Source: Burkholderiales bacterium (lineage in GTDB: Bacteria > Pseudomonadota > Gammaproteobacteria > Burkholderiales > SHXO01). Taken from it: DNA of 16,715 nt. Each line of letters begins with the position of its first letter. Position 1 is the stretch's first letter. Under the pieces are notes generated by a model. That model was not told where the DNA came from. It saw nothing but the letters and a program-made list of their open reading frames with translations, and searched no databases. Both the position numbers and the translations under genes were made by a program. This document shows, piece after piece, positions 6,209-13,900 of this stretch. The stretch lies in NCBI GenBank assembly GCA_026125625.1, contig JAHCKU010000024.1:1-16715 (forward strand). Reading direction: 5' to 3'.

Positions 6209-7981
6209 ATGGATCCAATCGCCATGGCACGTGTTCTTCGTTGGCTGGCTCTTGCGCTACTCGCAACGCTGGCGCTTCTTGCGCAGGCTGCGGAAGACTG
6301 GATCGACGAGCTTCCGACGGTGACTGCGATTGCCCATGGCGTGGTCGAACAGCTCAAGATCGATACGGCCGATTGGCGCTTCGACGTGCGAGGGATCGCG
6401 CTCGAGGACGACGACGATCTCTTCGCGGTGTACATGACGGGCACTCTGGTGCTGATGCGCCGAATCATCCTCTACAAGTACCAGGAGGAAGCGTCCCTGT
6501 CGCCGGAGCGCGAAGCCAAGTTGCGATGTGTCGTCGCCTCCTACCTGGAGGCCGAACTGCTCATCGGGGAGGCGGTCGGTAAACGCCGCGGCTATCTGAC
6601 TACCGCGCACAAATGTCGCGACCCGGAGTGCTATCGCAGGTGGTTCAAGACCGGTATCAGCAATGTTGCCAGCGCCTCGTATCGTGGACGAATTCTCCCA
6701 CGCCTTTTCCAGCATGACGCACGCGCTGCCGAGCTGGACCGGCTCGTGCAGTCTCATGCGGTTGGCGCCCCGTACATGCCTTCACCGGCGGTGACGTTGA
6801 TGATGGAACCCGTGCTCAAGGGTGTCGCGCGAGCCGGGTGTTTCGTCTACGGCGGCGACGCGAACGGCAACGGGCTGTGTGATGACTGGGAGAATCCGCA
6901 GGCCGATACAGGCGCATTCGCCTGTGGGATCGCACTGGAGAAGGTGCGCATGGCCGCCGACGATGGCCTGCGCGTGACCCTGGTGAAGGGTAGCGCCGCG
7001 CCCGGCTCGACCGTGAGCTTGCGTGTGCTGCGCGCGGAGAGCCCGGTGATCGACGCTCAGGCGAAAGAAGTATGGCCGCTTGGCAGCTCCGGCGATGTCG
7101 TCGTCCAGCCCGGGCAGGACCCCGATGCCAATCCCTACGTGATCGTTGCACGCGGGGTCGATCTCACGCCGGACCCGTCGTCGCCGTATCTGCTGATCCA
7201 ACCGACTTCGGATCCTTCCGTCCGCCCGGTCCATTGCGAGCAGCCTCTGCCCATCTGGCTCCCGCGTCAGCGCAAACCGACGCCGAGCGGGCTGCATGGC
7301 CCGTACCGCAGCGCCGATGCCGCGGTACTCGTCACCCGATCCCTCGCGCTGGAGCGCACCGCCGCCAACGAAGCCGCCTTTCTCGTCCTGCATAAGACGA
7401 GAGGAGAACAAGACCTCTATTACACGACACCGCCGGTGACTGCACGCGCGCCGGAAGGTGTCGGCCGGCCGCTCGTGACGCAGGGCGATTACGTGCGCAG
7501 CGTAGGGAACGCGTTTTCCCAGTCCTGCGAGACTGCGGATAGCTTCACGGTCGCGTCGTGGGCACATACCCATCCCGAGGTATGGTGGGGACTCGACTAC
7601 GGTGGCAACAATTTTTCGATGATCGACTTCAATTTCGCCATCGGCATAAGGTCGGAACCGGGTTTCCGCTTTGGTTCGGATCTGCAGATCCCGAGCGCTC
7701 CGCAGAAAATCTACCGGGAAGGGCAGACACCCGCTGCACTGATCTACGTGCTGGTGGCCAACAGGTGGGACCGATGCATTCGCGGCTTCGTCCCACGCGA
7801 TGGCGACAAAGTGTTCGGTGAGGATGAACTGGGTCCGACGGTTGATGGGAGCGAGAGCTGGATCGAGGGCAGCTGGGAAGACCTGGTTCGACTGGAGAAG
7901 GAGCGGGAAGCATTCTTCACCGAGCACTACAAGGGCTTTTTGGCTCGCCAGCGAGAGTTCGGCTGCGCCCCCCTCCCGTAA
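6209..7981 (+). CDS. Secreted protein with Ca-loop-like motif and C-terminal JAMM/DUF4329-like domain
   Basis: The 590-residue protein begins with a Sec signal peptide (MARVLRWLALALLATLALLAQA, taking in part of residues 6-27), so it is probably periplasmic or exported. Around residue 217, GDANGNGLCDDWE is a calcium-loop-like Asp/Asn run, as in dockerin or thrombospondin type 3 repeats. About ten cysteines in the mature part suggest disulfides. The C-terminal third has a conserved Glu (E388 in NEAAFLVLHK), then a YYTTPP strand and AHTHPE (H453, H455), followed 14 residues after P456 by SMID (S470, D473). Glu / HxH / SxxD is the zinc-metalloprotease (JAB/JAMM) signature and also matches the DUF4329 domain of polymorphic toxin proteins. 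The assignment is by motif only. The start could be the ATG at 6224; neither start has a clear ribosome-binding site. A lipoprotein hydrolase follows after 70 bases. Confidence 0.55.
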   Translation: MDPIAMARVLRWLALALLATLALLAQAAEDWIDELPTVTAIAHGVVEQLKIDTADWRFDVRGIALEDDDDLFAVYMTGTLVLMRRIILYKYQEEASLSPEREAKLRCVVASYLEAELLIGEAVGKRRGYLTTAHKCRDPECYRRWFKTGISNVASASYRGRILPRLFQHDARAAELDRLVQSHAVGAPYMPSPAVTLMMEPVLKGVARAGCFVYGGDANGNGLCDDWENPQADTGAFACGIALEKVRMAADDGLRVTLVKGSAAPGSTVSLRVLRAESPVIDAQAKEVWPLGSSGDVVVQPGQDPDANPYVIVARGVDLTPDPSSPYLLIQPTSDPSVRPVHCEQPLPIWLPRQRKPTPSGLHGPYRSADAAVLVTRSLALERTAANEAAFLVLHKTRGEQDLYYTTPPVTARAPEGVGRPLVTQGDYVRSVGNAFSQSCETADSFTVASWAHTHPEVWWGLDYGGNNFSMIDFNFAIGIRSEPGFRFGSDLQIPSAPQKIYREGQTPAALIYVLVANRWDRCIRGFVPRDGDKVFGEDELGPTVDGSESWIEGSWEDLVRLEKEREAFFTEHYKGFLARQREFGCAPLP

Positions 7982-8051
7982 ACCTCGAGTGGAGGCTTCC
8001 TGCTTGCGTAAACCGTGAGCCTCGCGCGCCGCGCGCCCACGTTTGGATGGC

Positions 8052-9290
8052 ATGGAACTACGATTGCCGGTGGGCTGGATGGCATTGATGCACATGTTGT
8101 TGGCGATCGTGCTCTTGCTCAGCGGCTGCTCGCTGTGGGGACCTGACGATGCAGTGCTGGCGATCGGCGATATTGGCGCAGGGGCTGGCCCGAGCCGGCT
8201 CAAGGCGGTAACGGCACCACCCAGGCGCGCGTCGGTCAGCTATCCGAGTGCCGGGGGATCCGGAAGGGCCGACCTCTATCTGCCGGGCAACGGCAATCCA
8301 AGAGCCGGGATCGTTCTGGTTCCGGGGGCGGTGCGCGACGGCAAAGACGATCCGAAGTTGATCGCGTTCGCAACGACCTGGTCGCGCCTGGGCTTTGCCG
8401 TGTTGACGCCCAATCTGAGCGGCTATCGCGACCTGCGCATCGATGTCCAGAACGTTCCCGAAGTGGTGGCTGCCTTCGAGTATCTTCGGAAGCGCCCGGA
8501 GCTGCCCTCGGGATCGCAGGTCGGAATCGCGGCGATCAGCTATGCGGCAGGCCCCGCCATGCTCGCGGCGCTCGACGACAGCATTCGGGAGCACGTACGT
8601 TTCGTGCTCGCAGTCGGTGGCTACTACGATCTGCGGGCCGCCATTCGCTTCTTCACCACCGGCTATTTCGTCGACGATGGTGTCGAGCGGCGCATGCAAC
8701 CTCACGAGTACGGCCAGCTGGTGCTGGCGAAGACTGCTGCAGCGCATCTGCACGACGCGAAGGACGTCGCGATCATCGATGCGATGGTGGAGGCGAAGCT
8801 CAGTGATCCGCAGGCGGATATCGCTCATTTGGCCCTGGGACTGAGCGCCGAGGGGCTGGCCATCTGCCGGCTGGCGACAAATCGTGATCCGGCCGCGGCG
8901 CCGCGACTCATTGCTGCGCTTCCCGAGGACATGCTTGCCACCATCGACGCGCTCACGCTTCGTGGGAAAGATCTCGGCCGACTGCGCGCGCAGCTCATTC
9001 TGGTTCACGGAAAAAACGATCCCCTGGTCCCGTATACGGAGAGCAAGGCGCTGGCAAAAGCGCTAGCGCCGAGGAAAGTGCATCTGTTCGTGCTCGAGCA
9101 CGTCCTGGCGCACGTGGATCTGAGCTTTGGAGATTTGCTGTCCAGACGCTTCTGGAGCGAAGACCTGCCCGATGCTTACCGCTTGTATCGCGTCGTGCAG
9201 ATGCTCCTTGCCTATCGGGAGCCTCTGGCAGGCGGGGTGACGTCGGCCGGAGCGTCCTCTGATATCGCCGTCAAGGACTCGCTCGGATAA
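8052..9290 (+). CDS. Lipoprotein alpha/beta hydrolase (dienelactone hydrolase/peptidase-like)
   Basis: The start at ATG 8052 gives 412 residues. A hydrophobic leader ends in a lipobox (LLLSGC, C26), so the protein should be lipid-anchored in the cell envelope. The body is an alpha/beta hydrolase. GIVLVPGAVRDGKDD carries the oxyanion loop. The nucleophile is S163 in a degenerate elbow, AISYAAG rather than GxSxG. The likely acid is D323 (HGKNDPLVPY) and the likely histidine H354 (LAHVDLS). An all-helical insertion (about 195-300) probably forms a lid. The substrate is unknown. It follows the secreted JAMM/DUF4329-like gene by 70 bases on the same strand, so both may act in the periplasm and share a transcript. 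A TTG at 8043 in the same frame is a less likely start. Confidence 0.75.
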   Translation: MELRLPVGWMALMHMLLAIVLLLSGCSLWGPDDAVLAIGDIGAGAGPSRLKAVTAPPRRASVSYPSAGGSGRADLYLPGNGNPRAGIVLVPGAVRDGKDDPKLIAFATTWSRLGFAVLTPNLSGYRDLRIDVQNVPEVVAAFEYLRKRPELPSGSQVGIAAISYAAGPAMLAALDDSIREHVRFVLAVGGYYDLRAAIRFFTTGYFVDDGVERRMQPHEYGQLVLAKTAAAHLHDAKDVAIIDAMVEAKLSDPQADIAHLALGLSAEGLAICRLATNRDPAAAPRLIAALPEDMLATIDALTLRGKDLGRLRAQLILVHGKNDPLVPYTESKALAKALAPRKVHLFVLEHVLAHVDLSFGDLLSRRFWSEDLPDAYRLYRVVQMLLAYREPLAGGVTSAGASSDIAVKDSLG

Positions 9291-9418
9291 AGCTGACTTC
9301 ACCTTCGTTTTCGCAAACCAGCGATAAATTGGCCCTCATCTTAGCTGCTGGGCGACAAAATGCGGCTACGGAGCCGGCTAATAGTGGCACAGCGACAAAT
9401 CTCGCACCATCCACCGAC

Positions 9419-9498
9419 CAACTACAACCGGATGGTCGTTTGCCGATTCCTGCAAATTGAAACTTGTAGTTGCAAATTGCAGGTTGGGGGGCTAACAT
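9419..9498 (+). promoter_or_regulatory. Promoter and repeat-rich operator region of the DUF4143 ATPase gene
   Basis: TTGCAA (9470-9475) and TAACAT (9493-9498) are separated by 17 bases, a good sigma70 arrangement. Transcription would begin near 9505, with the ATG at 9507, so the mRNA would be practically leaderless. Two direct TGCAAATTG repeats (9451-9459 and 9471-9479) lie 20 bp apart, two helical turns, and the second overlaps the -35. CAACTACAA (9419-9427) is the reverse complement of TTGTAGTTG (9464-9472). CTGCAAATTG and CAAATTGCAG form an imperfect inverted repeat across 9450-9482. These elements suggest regulator binding or self-control. Confidence 0.5.
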
Positions 9499-9506
9499 CA
9501 CCAGGC

Positions 9507-10682
9507 ATGATTCCTCGCACCGCGCTACCCATCCTGCGCTCACTCGCCGCGGACTACCCGGTGGTGACGGTCACCGGTCCGCGCCAGAGTGGCAAGACCA
9601 CACTGTGTCGTGTTGCCTTCGCGGACAAGCCCTATGTCAACTTGGAGCAGCCCGACGTACGGTCGTTCGCTCAGGACGATCCTCGCGGCTTCCTGCGCGC
9701 CTATCCAGATGGCGCCATACTCGACGAGATCCAGCGCGTACCCGAGCTTTCCTCGTATCTCCAGGTGGTCGTCGATGAGCGGCCCGAACCGGGTCGCTAT
9801 ATTCTGACCGGGAGCGAGCAATTCGAGGTCCTGAATCGTGTCGGCCAGTCTCTGGCGGGTCGCACCGGGATCCTCCGGCTGCTGCCGTTCAGTATCGAGG
9901 AGATGACCGGGCATTTCCCCACCCGTCCAGTCGAGCGCCTCCTCTTCGGCGGCTTCTATCCGCGGATTCACGATCGTGGTCTGGATCCGACCCGTGCGCT
10001 TGGGGATTACTTCGCGACCTACGTGCAGCGCGATCTGCGGGCGTTGGTCAATGTCGGCGATCTCTCAGCATTCGAGAAATTCGTACGGCTCACCGCCGGC
10101 CGCTGCGGCCAGATTCTCAACCTGTCGGCCCTGGGTGCAGAGGCTGGAGTGTCGCACACCACGGCAAGGAACTGGCTTTCTCTCCTGGAGGCAAGCTACA
10201 TCGTATTTCAGCTGCCGCCTTATTTCTGGAATACCTCGAAGCGGCTGATCAAGTCTCCCAAGCTCTATTTCTACGATGTGGGCCTGGCTGCTTACCTGCT
10301 CGGGATCCAGAACGAATCTCATGTCCTGTCGCATCCCCTGCGCGGCGCACTGTTCGAGACGCTGGTCATCGGGGAAGTACTCAAGTGGTTCTGGCATCGC
10401 GCGCGGCGCGCGGGCCTGCACTTCTACCGGGACAGCGAAGGCAATGAAGTCGATCTGCTGCTCGAGATGGGCAATGGCGTCTACCCGATCGAGGTCAAGG
10501 CCGGCGAGACCGTGAACCGCGATTTCTTCAATGGGCTGAAAGCGTATGCCCGCCTGTACGATCCGCCGCCGCCCAACGGCGGTGCGCTGATCTATGCTGG
10601 CGACGCAGTCCAGCGGCGTCATGACACGGAAGTTCTCCCAATCGCTGAACTGCCGCGACTGCTTCGCGCATTGGCGGGTTAG
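9507..10682 (+). CDS. AAA ATPase of the AAA_14/DUF4143 family
   Basis: The 391-residue protein has a Walker A motif at 24-32 (GPRQSGKTT), Walker B ILDEIQRVPE (D73, E74) and an ILTGSEQ sensor segment. Then come the LPFS...E and GGFYP motifs typical of this family, a winged-helix part (LSALGAEAGVSHTTARNWL, about 205-225) and the DUF4143 C-terminus. In that C-terminus YRDSEGNEVDLLLE with D316 and PIEVKAGE with E329 and K331 preserve a D...ExK nuclease-fold core. The family is widespread, often horizontally moved, and mostly of unknown function. The ATG at 9507 is chosen over an upstream in-frame start because homology begins there and a promoter lies just upstream. The gene is a single transcription unit unrelated to its neighbours. 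Confidence 0.85.
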   Translation: MIPRTALPILRSLAADYPVVTVTGPRQSGKTTLCRVAFADKPYVNLEQPDVRSFAQDDPRGFLRAYPDGAILDEIQRVPELSSYLQVVVDERPEPGRYILTGSEQFEVLNRVGQSLAGRTGILRLLPFSIEEMTGHFPTRPVERLLFGGFYPRIHDRGLDPTRALGDYFATYVQRDLRALVNVGDLSAFEKFVRLTAGRCGQILNLSALGAEAGVSHTTARNWLSLLEASYIVFQLPPYFWNTSKRLIKSPKLYFYDVGLAAYLLGIQNESHVLSHPLRGALFETLVIGEVLKWFWHRARRAGLHFYRDSEGNEVDLLLEMGNGVYPIEVKAGETVNRDFFNGLKAYARLYDPPPPNGGALIYAGDAVQRRHDTEVLPIAELPRLLRALAG

Positions 10683-10778
10683 TCCCGCCAAGCTTTTTGG
10701 CAGATCCTGAGCGCGACACCCTGCATATTCCTATGCATCTGCAGCAGCGCGGGGAGGTGCGTGGCGCATGGGATTCGC

Positions 10779-10784
10779 TATGAT
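10779..10784 (+). promoter_or_regulatory. Possible -10 box for the PLP decarboxylase gene
   Basis: TATGAT lies 38 bases before the decarboxylase ATG. No good -35 stands at the right distance, and the gene has no obvious ribosome-binding site, so this is a weak candidate. Confidence 0.25.
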
Positions 10785-10822
10785 CTGAGGCGTCAGATTC
10801 GATCCCCTACCAGACCTCACTC

Positions 10823-12232
10823 ATGAACCCCTTGCTCTTCTCTGCCACTCAACATGCCGAAGCCATGGAGCTGCTGGCCCGTTTCAGTCAGCGCTACCTC
10901 GACACCGTGGCCGATCGGCCCGTGCATCCATCTATCGACCGGCCTGCGCTGAGAGCGCTCATGGCCGAGCCGATGCCGCGCCAGGGCCAGCCGCTGCAGG
11001 CTCTGTTCGAGGAGCTGGAACGCGTCGTGGTGCCGAACTCGACGCACACCGCGCATCCGCGCTTTTTGCCCTACGTGCAGCCTTCTCCGAATGCGCTGTC
11101 GCCCTATGCGGATCATGTGGCAGCTGTCATCAACCAGAATTGCAACCTCTGGCATTTGTCGCCGGCGGCCAATGCAGTGGAGCAGGCGGTGCTGCGCTGG
11201 TTCGCCGACCTGTTCGGCCTGCCCGCCACCGCCGCAGGAATCATCACCAGCGGCGGCTCGATGGCCAATCTGGTAGCGCTCACCGCGGCGCGCGACCACG
11301 CTCTGGGCGAGCGTGCACGCATCGACGGCCTGCAAGGTGGCAGCGCGCCGCTGGTGCTATACACCTCCGAAGAGGCGCATTCGAGCATCGACAAGGCAGT
11401 ATCCATGCTGGGCCTGGGCACCCGCCATCTGCGCCATATTCCGACCGATGACGCCTTGCGCATGCGCCTCGATGTCCTGGCGCAGACCGTGGCTGCGGAC
11501 CGCGCGGCAGGCCTTCGACCGTTCTGCGTGGTCGGCAGCGCCGGTACGGTGACCACGGGCGCCATCGACCCGCTTGCGGAGCTGGCCGCGTTCTGCCGCG
11601 CACAGAAACTGTGGTTGCACATCGACGGCGCGTATGGTGCGCTCACGGCGCTGAGCGATCGCTTCATGGACACGATGTCGGCCATCGGACTGGCCGATTC
11701 CGTATCGCTCGATCCTCACAAGTTTCTGTTCTGCGCCTTCGAAGCGGGCTGCGTGCTGGTGAGCGACCGTGAGCAGCTGCGCCATGCGTTCCATGCGCAG
11801 CCGAGCTACCTCGCGACGTCCGAAGACCCGGACTTCATCGACTTCGCCAATCACGGGCCGCAGTTGAGCCGTGCGTTCAAGGCGCTGAAGGTATGGTGGA
11901 GCCTCAAGCACTTCGGCGCCGATGCCTATGCCCGCACCATCGATCGCATGCACGATCTCGCGGCCTACATGGGGCGCCGGATCGCGGCGCGGCGCGGTTT
12001 CGAGCTGCTCGCGCCGGTGACGTTCAACTGCGTCTGTTTCCGCTTGAGTGAGCGCGACGACGACGCCAATCGCCGCGCGCTGAAGTCACTGGTGGCCAGC
12101 GGCGATGCATTCCTGGGACCGGCGCTGGTGAAGGGACGCGCCGGCCTGCGTGCCTGCTTCATGAACCTGCGTACTACCGAGGCCGACGTGGACTTCATCC
12201 TCGATCGCCTGCAGGCGATGGGCGACGCATGA
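10823..12232 (+). CDS. PLP-dependent group II decarboxylase (aromatic amino acid/glutamate decarboxylase-like)
   Basis: Cytoplasmic enzyme of the pyridoxal-phosphate fold type I group II decarboxylase family, which removes the alpha-carboxyl of amino acids such as tryptophan, tyrosine, DOPA or glutamate. HPRFLPYVQPSPNALSPYAD and TSGGSMANLVAL (phosphate-binding) are family motifs. H186 (EEAHSSIDKA) should stack on the PLP ring, and D268 (HIDGAYGA) binds the pyridine nitrogen. K300 in SLDPHKFLF is the Schiff-base lysine. The 469-residue length is normal and the protein looks complete. The substrate cannot be set from sequence. The gene stands about 140 bases after the ATPase gene and 71 bases before the HPF-like gene. 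Confidence 0.85.
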   Translation: MNPLLFSATQHAEAMELLARFSQRYLDTVADRPVHPSIDRPALRALMAEPMPRQGQPLQALFEELERVVVPNSTHTAHPRFLPYVQPSPNALSPYADHVAAVINQNCNLWHLSPAANAVEQAVLRWFADLFGLPATAAGIITSGGSMANLVALTAARDHALGERARIDGLQGGSAPLVLYTSEEAHSSIDKAVSMLGLGTRHLRHIPTDDALRMRLDVLAQTVAADRAAGLRPFCVVGSAGTVTTGAIDPLAELAAFCRAQKLWLHIDGAYGALTALSDRFMDTMSAIGLADSVSLDPHKFLFCAFEAGCVLVSDREQLRHAFHAQPSYLATSEDPDFIDFANHGPQLSRAFKALKVWWSLKHFGADAYARTIDRMHDLAAYMGRRIAARRGFELLAPVTFNCVCFRLSERDDDANRRALKSLVASGDAFLGPALVKGRAGLRACFMNLRTTEADVDFILDRLQAMGDA

Positions 12233-12303
12233 CGGTTGACGCGGATCAATTCCCGGCGCTCGGCATGCCGTAAGGTGACGGCATCGATCAGAGGAGGAAT
12301 TCG

Positions 12304-12639
12304 ATGCAAGTACCTGTACAGATCACGATTCGCGACATGCAGCGCTCCGAGGCCCTGGAGAGGCACATCCGGGAAAGAGCAGCGAAGCTCGAGGAATTTC
12401 ATGACCGGATCACCAGCTGCCGGGTCACGGTTGAGCAGATGGCGCAGCATCAGCATCAGGGGCGTCCGTTCCGGGTGAGCGTCGACCTGCGCGTGCCCGG
12501 GAAGGAGATCGTCGCCAATCGTGACCATCACGAGGATGTCTATGTCGCGCTGCGCGACGCCTTCGACGCGGTGAAGCGGCAGCTGGAAGAGCTCGTGCGC
12601 CTGCAGCGCGGTGACGTCAAGGTGCACGAGCCGGAATAG
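12304..12639 (+). CDS. HPF/RaiA family ribosome-associated protein (short form)
   Basis: This 111-residue protein matches the sigma54-modulation/S30EA family (HPF, RaiA/YfiA), which binds the 30S mRNA and tRNA channel and silences or dimerises ribosomes in stress or stationary phase. The order of elements fits: VQITIRDMQRSEALERHI, then a helix with RAAKLEEF, then strands RVTVEQM and FRVSVDLRVPGKEIV, then a second helix DVYVALRDAFDAVKRQLEE. There is no C-terminal long-HPF dimerisation domain. A near-ideal AGGAGG (12292-12297) stands 6 bases before the ATG. It is not next to rpoN, the usual neighbour of hpf, so it may be a paralogue of the housekeeping copy. A His-rich stretch (QHQHQG) is unusual. 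Confidence 0.8.
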   Translation: MQVPVQITIRDMQRSEALERHIRERAAKLEEFHDRITSCRVTVEQMAQHQHQGRPFRVSVDLRVPGKEIVANRDHHEDVYVALRDAFDAVKRQLEELVRLQRGDVKVHEPE

Positions 12640-12843
12640 CGTCGCTCCTCCTGACCCCCAGGCCCCGCTTCGCGCGCCACCCCTTCAGGGGAAGAGTGAG
12701 GGCACTGCACGACGCAAATTCGTAGCATCGCCGCTCTCGGCTTGATCCAGGTCAACCGCTGCACCGCCATAGCCTCTACGCTTTGCAGCGTGGCAGTGCA
12801 GTGGGCATTGCCAGATTGGGCCCTGTCGTAGGGTGCTTCTGAA
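12640..12843. other. Leader region of the dehydrogenase operon
   Basis: About 200 bases without a gene. An 8-bp inverted pair, CACTGCAC near 12715 and GTGCAGTG near 12797, could be regulator sites but may be chance. I found no convincing sigma54 -24/-12 element, although acetoin operons often have one. A good GAGGAG ribosome-binding site (12844-12849) precedes the ATG at 12859. Confidence 0.3.
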
Positions 12844-12858
12844 GAGGAGCTGGAACAT

Positions 12859-13861
12859 ATGGATCCGACTGCCGAGCAGCTCGTCTGGATGTACGAGAAC
12901 ATGCTTCTCATCCGGGAATACGAAGAAACGATGGCGAAGGTCTATCTGGAGGGCAAGCTTCCGCCTCACATCAGAAGGGACTGGCTTTCGATATCGGCTC
13001 CGGCCCCGTTCCTGGAGAAATGCACCTGGCCGCGGGACAGGAGCCGGTCGCCGTCGGGTATGTGCGCACCTGCGCAAGGACGATACGGTGGTCGGCACGC
13101 ATCGTCCGCATCACTTCGCCATCGCAAAGGCGTGCCGCTCGACCGCATGACCGCCGAGATCTTCGGCAAGGCGACCAGGCTCAGCCGGGGCAAGGGCGGC
13201 CACATGCATCTGTTCGATCCCGGGCACAAGTTCAGCTGCAGCGGGATCGTCAGCCAACATGCCGCCCGCCTGTGGTGCTGCGCTGGCGGCGAAGAGGCTG
13301 GGCAAGGATTCCGTCGCCGTGGCCTTCTTCGGGGAAGGCGCAGCCAACCAGGGGACGTTCCACGAGTCGCTGAACCTCGCCGGCTTGTGGAAGTTGCCGG
13401 TGATCTTCGTGTGCGAGGACAACAAGTGGGCCATCTCGGTGGACAAGGATCATTCGACGGCGATCCCCTGCGTTGCCGATCGCGCTGCCGCCTACGCGAT
13501 GCCGGGCATCGCCGTGGCCAGGAACGACGCGCTCGAGGTATTCAAGGCTGCCGGTGAAGCGGTCGCGCGTGCCCGCAAAGGCGGCGGCCCGACGCTCATC
13601 GAAGTCAAGACGGACCGCTACATGGGCCATTTCCAGGGCGATGCCGAAGTCTACCGGCCGAAGGGCGAAGTGGATCAACTCCGCAAAGACGACCCGATTC
13701 CTGCTCTGGCAGGTGTCCTGCGCGCACGCGGTCTGCTGGACGACGGCAAGGACGCGACCATGCATGGTCGGGTCCACGCGGATGTGAGTAAAGCCTTCGA
13801 CTTCGCGCGTCAGAGCGCCTATCCGGATCCGCGCGAAGCGCTCGAGCACGTATTTGCCTGA
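12859..13861 (+). pseudogene. acoA: 2-oxoacid/acetoin dehydrogenase E1 alpha subunit (AcoA-like), broken by four small deletions
   Basis: E1 alpha of a thiamine-diphosphate-dependent 2-oxoacid or acetoin dehydrogenase, which with E1 beta decarboxylates or cleaves the substrate and loads the acyl group onto a lipoyl arm. The protein is readable end to end only across four frames: EGKLPPHI (frame of the ATG), then GEMHLAAGQEPVAVG, then VCAHLRKDDTVVGTH, then RMTAEIFGKA to SGIV, then NMPPACGAALAAKRLG to the end. Restoring one C near 12976, one G near 13060, one G near 13128 and GG near 13251 rebuilds a normal protein of about 335 residues. The TPP motif GEGAANQGTFHE...CEDNKWAIS is intact downstream. 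All lesions are losses in short C or G runs within about 280 bases, and conservation between them is perfect. Poor-quality sequence is thus as likely as true decay. A strong ribosome-binding site is present and the downstream operon is intact. Confidence 0.85.
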
Positions 13862-13900
13862 TGCCGGCGGTCGGCCAGCGAATCAACCGAGGAGAGAGCA

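Noticed and set aside
6782..8203. Long minus-strand open frame of 473 codons
   Set aside because: It lies opposite the secreted JAMM/DUF4329-like gene, has Arg/His-rich low-order composition with no motif, and runs past the ends of real genes. It is a shadow of GC-rich coding on the other strand.
12780..12830. Possible sigma54 -24/-12 promoter before E1 alpha, as in acetoin operons
   Set aside because: TGGCAG and TTGC-like elements occur, but none has the required spacing between the GG and GC pairs.
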